From positions 1-32,842 of the forward strand of contig JAHEBE010000007.1 in NCBI GenBank assembly GCA_024642365.1: 32,842 nucleotides of DNA, read 5' to 3'. Positions within the stretch are counted from its first letter, which is position 1. Each line of letters opens with the position of its first letter. Under the pieces are notes generated by a model. It saw only the letters and a list, made by a program, of their open reading frames with translations, had not been told where the DNA came from and searched no databases. Shown in pieces: positions 7,435 through 15,662 of the stretch. The translations under genes were made by a program, and so were the position numbers. The stretch is from Algoriphagus sp. (GTDB lineage: Bacteria; Bacteroidota; Bacteroidia; Cytophagales; Cyclobacteriaceae).

Positions 7435-7877
7435 GGTAGAAATTCACTTACATCTCCACCAAATTTATGAACTTCCCGAATTACGGTAGAACTGATAGCG
7501 GCGAATCTAGGTGAAGTGATTAAGAATACGGTTTCCAGTTCATCATTAAGGTAACGGTTCATTTGACTGATGGTATTCTCGTATTCAAAATCCGTCGTAT
7601 TCCGAAGTCCTCTAATTAAAAAATTCGCGTTGTGTTTTTTCGCTAGGGTGGATGTCAATTCATTATACACGATCACTTTCACTCGATTGGTATCTTGATA
7701 GACTTCTTCCATTTTTCCGACCATCATATCGATATCAAAATACCTGTTTTTCTTACTAGAGTTGTATCCAATACCAATGATCACTTCGTCAAAAAGTGCC
7801 AGACTTCGGATCACAATATCATGATGTCCAAGTGTATAGGGGTCAAATGATCCGGGAAAAATGGCGATCTTCTTCAT
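7422..7877 (-). CDS. coaD: Phosphopantetheine adenylyltransferase
   Basis: CoaD transfers AMP from ATP to 4'-phosphopantetheine, making dephospho-CoA, the penultimate step of coenzyme A synthesis. The 151-residue length is normal. Visible motifs are GSFDPYTLGHHD (9-20), with the T/HxGH nucleotidyltransferase signature, the LIRGLRNTTDFEYE loop that binds phosphopantetheine, and ISSTVIREV near the C-terminus (the S-S-T-x-[IL]-R signature). It begins 3 bases after the stop of the DUF3822 gene, so the two are probably translated from one message. This DUF3822-coaD neighbourhood is common in Bacteroidota; rsmD, often found there too, is absent here. Confidence 0.96.
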   Translation of the reverse strand: MKKIAIFPGSFDPYTLGHHDIVIRSLALFDEVIIGIGYNSSKKNRYFDIDMMVGKMEEVYQDTNRVKVIVYNELTSTLAKKHNANFLIRGLRNTTDFEYENTISQMNRYLNDELETVFLITSPRFAAISSTVIREVHKFGGDVSEFLPYKL

Positions 7878-7880
7878 AGC

Positions 7881-8699
7881 TTAGCAGTATTGCCAATTTA
7901 TTTCGAATAGATTCAATTGTTTAAGATTTTTAAATCCGTGCGTATAATTCTGATTTGCGGAAGCTTCTATTAATCTGAAATTTTTAAAATAAGATTTCCC
8001 CCAATCAGACCCGATTTCTTTTATTCCATTAGAGTTGAATACACTTACACGAACATGGTTTGAGTCAAATTCAAGCTGTTTGATTAAGATAAAGATGTAT
8101 TTAAGAATATCATCTAAACCTTCCACTTGAAACAAGTTGAAAACGCTTAATTCCTGATCTGTAAATGCTGCTGCGTACATCTTTTTTTCAAAAATGTAAA
8201 CCAATATTTCTTGTCCAAGTAAATTGAATCGCTCCTTAAATAAATAAGATAATATAGAAACAGACCCATGGTAATAGCTGAGTTCTGAGAACCTAGAGTT
8301 CAATGTTTTATTTAATTTTCCAGAAATAGAGGAAACAACTTGGAGGTTATTACTATCAAGGGCAGTGGTAAAATAAAATGGGTTTTCTTCTTTGGATCCG
8401 GCAAATTCCAAATAGACATCCTCTTTTCCTTGCTGGTAAAGCATCCCAGGGACTAGTGAGAAATTTGGTGAATGGACAAAAACCTGTGCAGGTAAATCTA
8501 GTCGTAAAAGTGGATCAGAGAGAATTAATTTCTCCAACTGTGAAGCATCAATGTCTTGATAGGAATGAATGCAGAGGTTAGACTCGTTTTTATCCTTGGC
8601 AAAAATTTGAATGGAATTGGGATATAAAAAAAGTGACAGATAAGATGCGTCTTGCAAATCAAATCTGTCACTTTTAAATACTGTAAGCTTGTTTTCCAA
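7881..8699 (-). CDS. DUF3822-family protein
   Basis: This 272-residue protein matches, by pattern and by position next to coaD, the DUF3822 family of Bacteroidota, whose function is unknown. No signal peptide or membrane segment is visible. The sequence alternates short beta strands and helices in two halves (YLSLFLYPNSIQIFAKD near the start; EILVYIFEKKMYAAAFTD in the middle), a layout reminiscent of actin/ASKHA-fold proteins such as PilM or the cytoplasmic part of GspL. That resemblance is my inference, not established. It lies 11 bases after the pilin-like gene and 3 bases before coaD, in one probable operon. Confidence 0.75.
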   Translation of the reverse strand: MENKLTVFKSDRFDLQDASYLSLFLYPNSIQIFAKDKNESNLCIHSYQDIDASQLEKLILSDPLLRLDLPAQVFVHSPNFSLVPGMLYQQGKEDVYLEFAGSKEENPFYFTTALDSNNLQVVSSISGKLNKTLNSRFSELSYYHGSVSILSYLFKERFNLLGQEILVYIFEKKMYAAAFTDQELSVFNLFQVEGLDDILKYIFILIKQLEFDSNHVRVSVFNSNGIKEIGSDWGKSYFKNFRLIEASANQNYTHGFKNLKQLNLFEINWQYC

Positions 8700-8710
8700 A
8701 ATTCTGGTTT

Positions 8711-9292
8711 TTATTTCCAGTTACCTTCAGTGGATGCGTCAGTTCTTGACCCAACTTTCAAAGCTTTTTCGTTATTATTTAATCTTCTATTTGGATTGAT
8801 TGGAGCAGGGTCTCTAATTTCAAATACGTTTACATCGTATTGATTTCGCTCAACCTTATCTGCGAAAAACTCAAACATTTTTCCTCCAGAACCTGGAACA
8901 ACTGCCAAAGCTTCCAAATTAAAATCTGGATACTTTCGGTCATTGAATAGAGAGTCGATCACAGTAACAGAACCAAGTGTGTCAAATTCTACCGTGATTT
9001 CTTCTTTTCCATATTCAAGAAGTTTAGTAGTTTCTGTTCGTTGTACAATCCAGATTTTCCCTTCTGAGATAAATTTCTTTAGGTCATTCCAGTTGTTTGC
9101 ATAAGCTCCATTAGAAGCTTGATAAGCCAATTGCGCATCTCTTAGCATTTGAAGCTTTTCGATTATAGCTGCCTCAAATAATGCAATTCTTTTCTCTTCC
9201 TCTACCACATCATCGACACCCTTCCATAGAAGGTATCCAAGACCAATTGCGACTACGAAGAACACTAAGGATAGTACTTTTGATAAATTCAT
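8711..9292 (-). CDS. Membrane-anchored pilin-like protein of unknown function
   Basis: The 193-residue protein has a single N-terminal transmembrane segment (about residues 5-24), then an amphipathic helix (EEKRIALFEAAIIEKLQMLR) leading into AQLAYQASNGAYANNWNDL. This helix followed by A-x-x-x-Y-x-x-x-x-G-x-Y-x-x-x-x-x-x-L is the pattern seen at the start of type IV pilin and pseudopilin globular domains. It lacks the classical Gly-Phe prepilin peptidase site, so processing as a normal pilin is doubtful. The C-terminal half is beta-rich with a polar tail. It is followed after 11 bases by the DUF3822 gene and then coaD. The function is unknown; location in the inner membrane with a periplasmic domain is inferred from the anchor. 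Confidence 0.65.
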   Translation of the reverse strand: MNLSKVLSLVFFVVAIGLGYLLWKGVDDVVEEEKRIALFEAAIIEKLQMLRDAQLAYQASNGAYANNWNDLKKFISEGKIWIVQRTETTKLLEYGKEEITVEFDTLGSVTVIDSLFNDRKYPDFNLEALAVVPGSGGKMFEFFADKVERNQYDVNVFEIRDPAPINPNRRLNNNEKALKVGSRTDASTEGNWK

Positions 9293-9341
9293 TTTGCTAA
9301 AATTTTAAAATCTGGGTAAGGTTGAAGGTTTTTAAAACGTG

Positions 9342-9851
9342 CTATTTTAGAGAATTATTTTCAAAATTAAAATATCCTCGCAACAATACTAGGTCATCGA
9401 GCGATTTAATTCTCCAAAAGATTTGATGAAGGGCTTCTTTTGGCAATGATTGGAGGTCTTCAATACTCATCCATTTCATTTCTGCCAAAATTTGATTTTC
9501 TAAAAGTAGCTCAGGATCAGTGCCTAATGATTCGAATCCACCATTTTTTTTGATTTCAAAAAAATGTTCCATGCCATGAAGTGGAGGATTTAAATATTCA
9601 TGAACAAATAAATATTTTTCTACGGTAATTTTTAATCCTGTCTCCTCAAAAAATTCCCGAACCAAGTTTTCTTCTGCTTTTTGACCATAAATCATTCCTC
9701 CACCAGGCACAGACCAAAATACTTTCTTATTCCCCATCAAATGTTTGATCATTAGGATTTTTTGATTCTCGATTAGGATACCATTTACTCTTACTCGTAG
9801 TTGATTTCCAAACTTTGATTCGATTTCCTTGCTGATTTTATCCTTTGCCAT
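9342..9851 (-). CDS. Nudix hydrolase (variant box)
   Basis: This 169-residue protein is essentially a single Nudix domain. The box starts at Gly51 in PGGGMIYG and ends VREFFEETGL (64-73). The first glutamate of the classical G-x5-E is glutamine (Gln57), while the catalytic R-E-x-x-E-E core is intact, so activity is still likely. WSVPGGG just before the box and the HEYLNPPLHGMEHFFEI strand pair after it are typical of Nudix folds. The substrate cannot be deduced. The start at 9851 is only 13 bases from the start of the divergent helicase gene; an internal Met (Met34) is not a credible alternative because it falls inside the first core strands. Confidence 0.86.
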   Translation of the reverse strand: MAKDKISKEIESKFGNQLRVRVNGILIENQKILMIKHLMGNKKVFWSVPGGGMIYGQKAEENLVREFFEETGLKITVEKYLFVHEYLNPPLHGMEHFFEIKKNGGFESLGTDPELLLENQILAEMKWMSIEDLQSLPKEALHQIFWRIKSLDDLVLLRGYFNFENNSLK

Positions 9852-9864
9852 TTACATTCGTGGT

Positions 9865-11316
9865 ATGACCAAAGATAAGGAGCCTTCCATTAAGCCCTCA
9901 CATTTACTTGCAGCTAATTTTCCTTTTACTCCAACGCTGGGTCAAGCAGATTTTTTTTCGAAAATGGACCATTATCTCGCATTACCTGCGGAATCAAAAC
10001 CAACTTTTGTTCTAAGGGGATATGCAGGAACAGGTAAAACCTCTGTGATTTCTGCTTTGGTCAAATCCCTTCCTAAACTTTCGATGCGTTCATTATTATT
10101 AGCGCCTACAGGAAGGGCTGCGAAAGTAATGAGCAATTACAGTGGAAGGGCAGCCTATACTATTCATAAGATCATATATAAACCAAAAGGAGAGGATGGC
10201 TCCTTGAGTGGAGGGTTTATCCTTCAAAAGAATTATTATAAAGACACAGTGTTCATTGTGGATGAGTCCTCGATGCTATCTGATGATGGTGGAATGGCTG
10301 GGAATTTATTGGGTGATTTAATAAGTTTTGTATTTCATGGTGCTGGCAATCGGTTGATTTTAGTAGGGGATACAGCACAGCTTCCACCTGTTGGGAGTGA
10401 GTTTAGTCCCGCTTTGGAAGCTAATTACCTATTAAGACACTTTAGATTAGATGCTGATCATATTGAACTGACAGAGGTAATGCGTCAGAAATTGGAGTCA
10501 GGGATTTTATACAATGCGACTAATCTTCGAGATCAATTGAAGCAAGAAAAGCCGGCAATCCAATTAGCAACCAAGAGTTTTCCGGATATTTTCAAAATGA
10601 CAGGAGAACGACTGGAGGATGGCTTGCGATATGCCTATGAAAAATATGGAACAGAAAATACCACGATTGTCACTCGTTCCAATAAATCTGCCGTCCAATA
10701 CAATCAATATATCCGTAGAGTCATCCATTTTTTTGATGACGAAATAAGCTCTGGAGATTTGCTCATGATTGTCAAAAACAATTACACCTACATGTCAGAA
10801 TCAGATCATGTGAATTTTTTGGCAAACGGCGATATGGCTGAAGTGATGAAGATTCGGAATTTCGAAGACTTCTATGGATTCAGATTTGCAACTTTAGAAC
10901 TGAGGTTATTGGATTATCCGGCTGAGCCACACTTTGAGGCCAAAGTGATTTTGGATACGCTTCATTCTCCAAGTCCCTCTTTGACTCGAGATCAATATCG
11001 CGAGCTTTACCGACAGGTTTCGGAAGATTATGCGGATGTAGCGAGTAAAGTAGAGCGGCAGGAATTAATAAAAAAGGATCCTTACTTAAATGCACTTCAA
11101 ATCAAATTTGCTTATGCTTTGACCTGTCATAAGGCACAAGGAGGGCAATGGAAAGCAGTTTTTGTAGACCAGGGATATCTTCCAGAAGATCAAATCGACA
11201 GAGATTTCGCACGATGGCTCTATACTGCGATTACGAGAGCTACGGAAGAATTGTATCTAGTTAACTTTGATCAACTATTCTTTTTCAAGCCAAAAAATGA
11301 GGATGATTTTAACTGA
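9865..11316 (+). CDS. RecD/Dda-like superfamily 1 DNA helicase
   Basis: A 483-residue SF1 helicase-type ATPase. Motif I (Walker A) is GYAGTGKTS (52-60), motif II (Walker B) VDESSM with Asp133-Glu134, motif III LVGDTAQLPPVGSEF. The C-terminal UvrD_C_2-like end has LTCHKAQGGQW and WLYTAITRATEELYLV, holding the motif V and VI residues that contact DNA and ATP. This architecture (AAA_30 plus short C-terminal domain, no RecB/RecC partners) resembles RecD2 cores and phage T4 Dda, which unwind DNA 5' to 3'. It probably works in DNA repair or restart. The ATG at 9865 is chosen over an in-frame TTG at 9829, which lies inside the divergent Nudix gene and adds a hydrophobic stretch unlike the family. 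Confidence 0.88.
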   Translation: MTKDKEPSIKPSHLLAANFPFTPTLGQADFFSKMDHYLALPAESKPTFVLRGYAGTGKTSVISALVKSLPKLSMRSLLLAPTGRAAKVMSNYSGRAAYTIHKIIYKPKGEDGSLSGGFILQKNYYKDTVFIVDESSMLSDDGGMAGNLLGDLISFVFHGAGNRLILVGDTAQLPPVGSEFSPALEANYLLRHFRLDADHIELTEVMRQKLESGILYNATNLRDQLKQEKPAIQLATKSFPDIFKMTGERLEDGLRYAYEKYGTENTTIVTRSNKSAVQYNQYIRRVIHFFDDEISSGDLLMIVKNNYTYMSESDHVNFLANGDMAEVMKIRNFEDFYGFRFATLELRLLDYPAEPHFEAKVILDTLHSPSPSLTRDQYRELYRQVSEDYADVASKVERQELIKKDPYLNALQIKFAYALTCHKAQGGQWKAVFVDQGYLPEDQIDRDFARWLYTAITRATEELYLVNFDQLFFFKPKNEDDFN

Positions 11317-11340
11317 TTTTAGCAAATGGGATGCGCCAAA

Positions 11341-11378
11341 GAGTTTAAAATTGGCATCATTTTCTCTTATTTAAACTC
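11341..11378. repeat. 9-bp inverted repeat in the helicase-DUF1573 gap
   Basis: GAGTTTAAA (11341-11349) and TTTAAACTC (11370-11378) are exact inverted copies separated by 20 bases. There is no T-run after it, so it is not a standard terminator; it could be a binding site or a weak hairpin in the upstream region of the DUF1573 gene. Confidence 0.4.
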
Positions 11379-11440
11379 AAAGCAGCGTATATTCGTTTGT
11401 TGATTTGAAAAAGAAAAAAAGATCTAAACATTCTATAATC

Positions 11441-11833
11441 ATGAAAAAGTTAAGCGTTTTATTTACTCTAGTTGCTCTAGTTTTTGCTTTTCAGGCAAAT
11501 GCTCAGGAATCTGGCGCATCGATTACATTCAAAGAGAAATCAATTGATTTTGGGGATATTACCCAAGGTGATAAAGTATCCCACACTTTTGAGTTTACAA
11601 ATTCAGGAACTAGTCCATTGATTATTTCCAATGTAGCGGTGACATGCGGATGTACAGCGACAAGCTGGCCAAAAGAGCCGATTGCTCCAGGTAAAACCTC
11701 AGAAATTACCGTTTCCTTTAATTCAGCAGGAAAAATGGGAAAGCAAAATTCAGTAATTCGAATTTATTCTAATGCCTCTGAGCCAATCGAGAAAGTATCA
11801 TTAATCTCGAATGTGATGCCAAAGACGAAGTAA
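11441..11833 (+). CDS. Exported DUF1573 (ASH/HYDIN-like Ig fold) protein
   Basis: A 130-residue secreted protein. It starts with a clear signal peptide (MKKLSVLFTLVALVFAF, ending in ANAQ), which is why I chose the ATG at 11441 rather than the in-frame TTG at 11405. The mature part is a single immunoglobulin-like domain of the DUF1573 family: FGDITQGDKVSHTFEFTNSG, then the hallmark VTCGCTATSWPKEPIAPG, then a run of strands ending at the C-terminus. These proteins are frequent in Bacteroidota and are thought to be periplasmic or surface-associated; no biochemical role is established. It is likely monocistronic, with a strong terminator 22 bases after the stop. Confidence 0.88.
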   Translation: MKKLSVLFTLVALVFAFQANAQESGASITFKEKSIDFGDITQGDKVSHTFEFTNSGTSPLIISNVAVTCGCTATSWPKEPIAPGKTSEITVSFNSAGKMGKQNSVIRIYSNASEPIEKVSLISNVMPKTK

Positions 11834-11854
11834 AAGAAGCAATTTCAACGATTT

Positions 11855-11882
11855 AAAAACCTCGATCATATTCGAGGTTTTT
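11855..11882. terminator. Rho-independent terminator after the DUF1573 gene
   Basis: A perfect 11-bp stem AAAAACCTCGA (11855-11865) / TCGAGGTTTTT (11872-11882), loop TCATAT, continues into further T's. It insulates the DUF1573 gene from the ABC exporter gene. Confidence 0.9.
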
Positions 11883-11943
11883 TTTATGTTTAAATCTCCA
11901 TAAGAACTTTATTTCATCAATTTGGTGTTGCCACCTAGCAACT

Positions 11944-13701
11944 ATGAAAAAATCAAAAACCACCCCAGCTGAAAAACGAGTCACAATGAGCTCGGTATTC
12001 AAAACGATTATTTGGCCTCGTCGCAAGCATTTATTTTTAGGACTTTTTCTGATCATTATCAGTAGGCTTGCCAGTTTGGTTCTTCCTGGCGCCTCTAAAA
12101 TCCTGATAGATGATGTGATCCCAAGTAATGATTTGAGTATGCTCAAATGGCTTATTGGAGGGGTTGTCGCAGCAATTGTAGTCCAATCTGTCACTTCTTA
12201 TGCCCTTACTCAAATTCTCAGTGTTGAAGCTCAAAATTTAATATCCAAACTTCGATCTCAAGTCCAAGCTCATATTATCAAGCTGCCAATTCGTTTTTTC
12301 GATAATACTAAAACAGGCGAATTGGTGTCTCGAATTATGACCGATGTCGAAGGTGTGCGGAATTTGGTGGGAACAGGTTTTGCGCAGATGATTGGAGGAA
12401 TTTTAACAGCTATTATTTCTCTGGTACTATTGATTCGAATAAGTCCAATGATGACCCTATACGTGCTAGTTCCAGTGGTTGTATTCGGATTGGTTTCATT
12501 GAAAGCTTTTGGGAAAATCAGACCGATCTTTAGAGAGCGAGGAAAAATAAATGCACAAGTTACAGGTAGACTGACCGAAACGCTCGGAGGGATCAGGGTG
12601 ATAAAGGGCTTTAACGCCGAAGAACAAGAAATTGGAACCTTTGCAAGAGGGGTAGATTTACTTTTTCAAAATGTGAAAGCAAGTTTGACTGCAACAAGTG
12701 TGGTTACATCGGCAGGAGCATTGCTTCTAGGGCTTGCTTCAGCCGGGATTATGGGGATTGGTGGATACATGATCATGGAAGGTCAAATGACCTTTGGTGA
12801 TTTCTTGGCTTTTACGCTTTATCTAGGTTTTATGATTGCTCCGATCGTGCAGATGTCAAATATTGGAAGCCAGTTGACAGAAGCATTTGCGGGACTGGAT
12901 CGAACTGAAGAAATCATGAACACTCCGTTGGAATCTGATGACCGAACCCGAACCCTTGCGATATCTGATTTTCGGGGTGATATGGTATTTGAAAATGTTT
13001 CCTTTGCCTATGAGGAAGAAAAAGATGTGATTAAAGGGGTGAGTTTTTCTGCTCCCACTGGTTCAGTTACTGCTTTGGTAGGAACCTCCGGTTCAGGAAA
13101 AACAACTATTGCAGGACTTGCCGCGACTTTTTTAAACCCCGATTCTGGTAAAATCACACTAGATGGAAATGACCTTCAAACGATCACCTTAGAATCGTTT
13201 AGATCTCGACTGGGTGTCGTACTTCAAGATGATTTTTTATTCGAAGGGACAATCCGTGAGAATATTTTATTTCCTAGGCCTGATGCCACTGAATCCAAAC
13301 TTTTGGAAGCGGTAAAGGCGGCCCATGTGCAAGAATTCACTGACCGTTTTGAAAATGGATTGGATACATTGATTGGTGAACGAGGAGTAAAATTGTCAGG
13401 TGGACAGCGACAACGAATTGCCATCGCTCGAGCAATTCTTGCTGACCCAAAAATTCTTATTTTGGATGAGGCGACTTCCAATCTCGATACAGAATCAGAA
13501 ACGCTTATTCAGGCTAGTTTGAAAGAATTAATGAAAGGGAGGACCACATTTGTGATTGCCCACCGATTGAGTACGATTCGTCAAGCAGATCAAATCCTCG
13601 TAGTGGAGCAAGGGGAAATCGTGGAGCGTGGTCGACATGAAGAACTTATCGCGCTTGAAGGCAGGTATTATCAGTTGTTCACCTACCAATCTAGAATTTA
13701 A
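11944..13701 (+). CDS. ABC exporter half-transporter (MsbA-like, TMD-NBD fusion)
   Basis: A 585-residue ABC exporter with an N-terminal membrane domain of about six helices (residues roughly 25-320) fused to an ATPase domain. In the ATPase the Walker A is GTSGSGKTT (380-388), signature LSGGQRQR (484-491), Walker B ILILDEATSNLD just after residue 500, and the switch histidine is in IAHRLSTI. It would function as a homodimer or with a partner half-transporter. Members move lipids, lipopolysaccharide precursors, drugs or peptides; the substrate here is unknown and MsbA should not be assumed. The metallophosphoesterase gene starts 6 bases after its stop, so the two are probably co-transcribed. 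Confidence 0.94.
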   Translation: MKKSKTTPAEKRVTMSSVFKTIIWPRRKHLFLGLFLIIISRLASLVLPGASKILIDDVIPSNDLSMLKWLIGGVVAAIVVQSVTSYALTQILSVEAQNLISKLRSQVQAHIIKLPIRFFDNTKTGELVSRIMTDVEGVRNLVGTGFAQMIGGILTAIISLVLLIRISPMMTLYVLVPVVVFGLVSLKAFGKIRPIFRERGKINAQVTGRLTETLGGIRVIKGFNAEEQEIGTFARGVDLLFQNVKASLTATSVVTSAGALLLGLASAGIMGIGGYMIMEGQMTFGDFLAFTLYLGFMIAPIVQMSNIGSQLTEAFAGLDRTEEIMNTPLESDDRTRTLAISDFRGDMVFENVSFAYEEEKDVIKGVSFSAPTGSVTALVGTSGSGKTTIAGLAATFLNPDSGKITLDGNDLQTITLESFRSRLGVVLQDDFLFEGTIRENILFPRPDATESKLLEAVKAAHVQEFTDRFENGLDTLIGERGVKLSGGQRQRIAIARAILADPKILILDEATSNLDTESETLIQASLKELMKGRTTFVIAHRLSTIRQADQILVVEQGEIVERGRHEELIALEGRYYQLFTYQSRI

Positions 13702-13706
13702 TTTTC

Positions 13707-14678
13707 ATGAAAGATTCCAGAAGAGATTTTCTAAAAGTGAGTTCCGTGTCCATGCTAAGTCTTGCGATTCCGGAGTCAGTTTTGAACCTCTTTTCAAAAG
13801 ATTCTAAAACATTGTCTTTTGGGGTTATTTCTGATTTGCACCAGGATATTATTCCAGATGGAAAAGAAAGATTGGAGTCTTTTCTTACGGAGATGACTGC
13901 CCAAAAACCAGTAGCATTGATTCAATTGGGGGATTTTGCTATTCCTACTCCTGAAAATCAATCCTTGATTGACCAAATTAATTCTTTTCCGACGAGTGTT
14001 TTTCATGTTGCTGGAAATCATGATATCGATGGAGGCTATTCTTGGGATGAATACTTGAAATCCTACGGAATGACTACTTCCTATTATTCAGAAATGAGTA
14101 ATGGGATTAAAATTATTGTACTCGACGGGAATGAAGCAGGATCTCCAACTTATAAAAGTGGATACTTTTCATACATCGGGGAAAAGCAGCAAAACTGGTT
14201 AATTGAAGAGCTGACATCTGCTCAAGTACCTGTTCTAATTGTATCTCATCAGCCAATTGCAGGGATTTATACGATCGATAATTCGGTAGAAATTCAACAA
14301 ATACTAAGTCGTTTTTCTGATAAAATCCTCCTTGCCATTAATGGTCACGCACATGTTGACCAACATATCGAAGTAGAAGGAGTGAATTACCTGCATTTCA
14401 ATTCGGCCTCATATTATTGGGTTGGAGAGAAACTGTCACATCCAAGTTACCCTGCAGAGGTTCATATAAAGTACCCACAACTTCAAAATACTTGTCCTTA
14501 TTCGGAGTCTTTGTTTGGTTTAATAACCATTGATCTGAAGAACAAGAAAATTCAAATCCATGGAAAAAAAGCGGAATGGATAGGTCCATCTCCTTTTGAG
14601 CTAGGCTATTCCATACTTTCGGAAGCGGAGCAAGGTTTGTATTTAAATCCAAAAATCAGCCCACGAAAAATTAATTGA
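13707..14678 (+). CDS. Tat-exported calcineurin-like metallophosphoesterase
   Basis: The 323-residue protein opens with SRRDFLKVSSVSMLSLAI, a twin-arginine signal (Arg5-Arg6) followed by a hydrophobic stretch, so it should be exported folded to the periplasm. The calcineurin-like catalytic residues follow in order: ISDLHQD (Asp43, His45), LGDF (Asp76), AGNHD (Asn104, His105), VSHQP and NGHAHVDQH. These bind two metal ions and hydrolyse phosphomonoesters or diesters. Tat export suits loading of metal in the cytoplasm. The substrate is unknown. It follows the ABC exporter by 5 bases and ends exactly where the convergent EamA gene ends (no bases between), leaving no room for a separate terminator. 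Confidence 0.9.
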   Translation: MKDSRRDFLKVSSVSMLSLAIPESVLNLFSKDSKTLSFGVISDLHQDIIPDGKERLESFLTEMTAQKPVALIQLGDFAIPTPENQSLIDQINSFPTSVFHVAGNHDIDGGYSWDEYLKSYGMTTSYYSEMSNGIKIIVLDGNEAGSPTYKSGYFSYIGEKQQNWLIEELTSAQVPVLIVSHQPIAGIYTIDNSVEIQQILSRFSDKILLAINGHAHVDQHIEVEGVNYLHFNSASYYWVGEKLSHPSYPAEVHIKYPQLQNTCPYSESLFGLITIDLKNKKIQIHGKKAEWIGPSPFELGYSILSEAEQGLYLNPKISPRKIN

Positions 14679-15611
14679 TTAATGATTTTTAGGCGTTTTT
14701 TCTTTTGCATTGATTGTCAAAAGGGTGACTGTTGTTAAAATAAAAATCATCCCTAACCAATCCAAGAATCCAAAGTAGACGCCAAGCCAAACTACTGCAG
14801 TACCAGCAGCAGCCAAGGGCTCGACACTACACAGCAAACTGGCGTAAGTTGCTCCAATGATACTGACTGAGCTAAGGAATAAATAGAAGGCAAGAACAGT
14901 CCCAAAAATGATGATGTACCCAAAAGAGAAAAAGGTTTCGAAATCCCAAATTCCTTGAATTTCCCATGGTTTCATAATTGGAACCATCAGCATCCCTCCC
15001 AAAAACATAGCCCAGCCCGTTACCGCGGCAGGGGAGAATTTACGCAAGAGCCCTTCAGGGAAAATAGTATAAAATGCCAAGGCAAGAGCTGAAAGTAATC
15101 CCCATACCAAGGCTTGGCTGCTGATCACTAAGGTTTGAAAACTCCCATGAGTTACTAAAAGAAAAGTTCCAGCCAATGCTAATCCAAGAGCGACGTATTC
15201 ACCAAATATCGGCCACCTACGGTTTTTAACAGCAAAAAAAGTAACCACGATTACTGGGCCTAAATATTGTAAAACCGTTGCTGTAGCGGCGTTAGAAAGG
15301 GAAATGCTATAGAAATAGGTGAATTGGACGGCTACCATTCCAAAAATGCTAAACAGAAATATCTGGATTACATCGATTGGTTTTTTCCAAATTTGGAAGG
15401 TGTCTTTTTCTTTCTGGAAAAGCGAATAAATCAACAAAAGCAATCCTCCAAGCACTAATCGCCAACAAACCAGCCAAGCAGGTTCAAGACCTTTCTCTTC
15501 AAAAAGAAATTGGGCGAAAGTACCGGAAACTCCCCAAAAGATCGCAGAGATGACCACCATGATCACTCCTGGAACTTTTTGATAGGCTGTGGGAATGTTT
15601 TTAAAAGTCAA
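14679..15611 (-). CDS. EamA/DMT-superfamily permease
   Basis: A 310-residue membrane protein with about ten hydrophobic helices in two repeated EamA halves (residues near 17-140 and 165-300), the standard layout of drug/metabolite transporters of the RhaT/YdcZ/RarD kind. The first half begins VIMVVISAIFWGVSGTFAQF and includes the EamA signature-like NAATATVLQYLGPVIV. Substrates for these proteins range from amino acids to sugars and cannot be read here. It is the last - strand gene of the fucose neighbourhood, 51 bases after the secreted esterase gene, so it may be co-transcribed, but membership of the fucose pathway is uncertain. Confidence 0.88.
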   Translation of the reverse strand: MTFKNIPTAYQKVPGVIMVVISAIFWGVSGTFAQFLFEEKGLEPAWLVCWRLVLGGLLLLIYSLFQKEKDTFQIWKKPIDVIQIFLFSIFGMVAVQFTYFYSISLSNAATATVLQYLGPVIVVTFFAVKNRRWPIFGEYVALGLALAGTFLLVTHGSFQTLVISSQALVWGLLSALALAFYTIFPEGLLRKFSPAAVTGWAMFLGGMLMVPIMKPWEIQGIWDFETFFSFGYIIIFGTVLAFYLFLSSVSIIGATYASLLCSVEPLAAAGTAVVWLGVYFGFLDWLGMIFILTTVTLLTINAKEKTPKNH

Positions 15612-15662
15612 GAATCGTTCCTTTCAAAGTTTTGGAAAATCTACAATTTAATATCAGGAATT

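Noticed and set aside
11853-12234. Open frames on the - strand at the start of the ABC exporter gene
   Set aside because: Antisense to the conserved membrane domain of the exporter.
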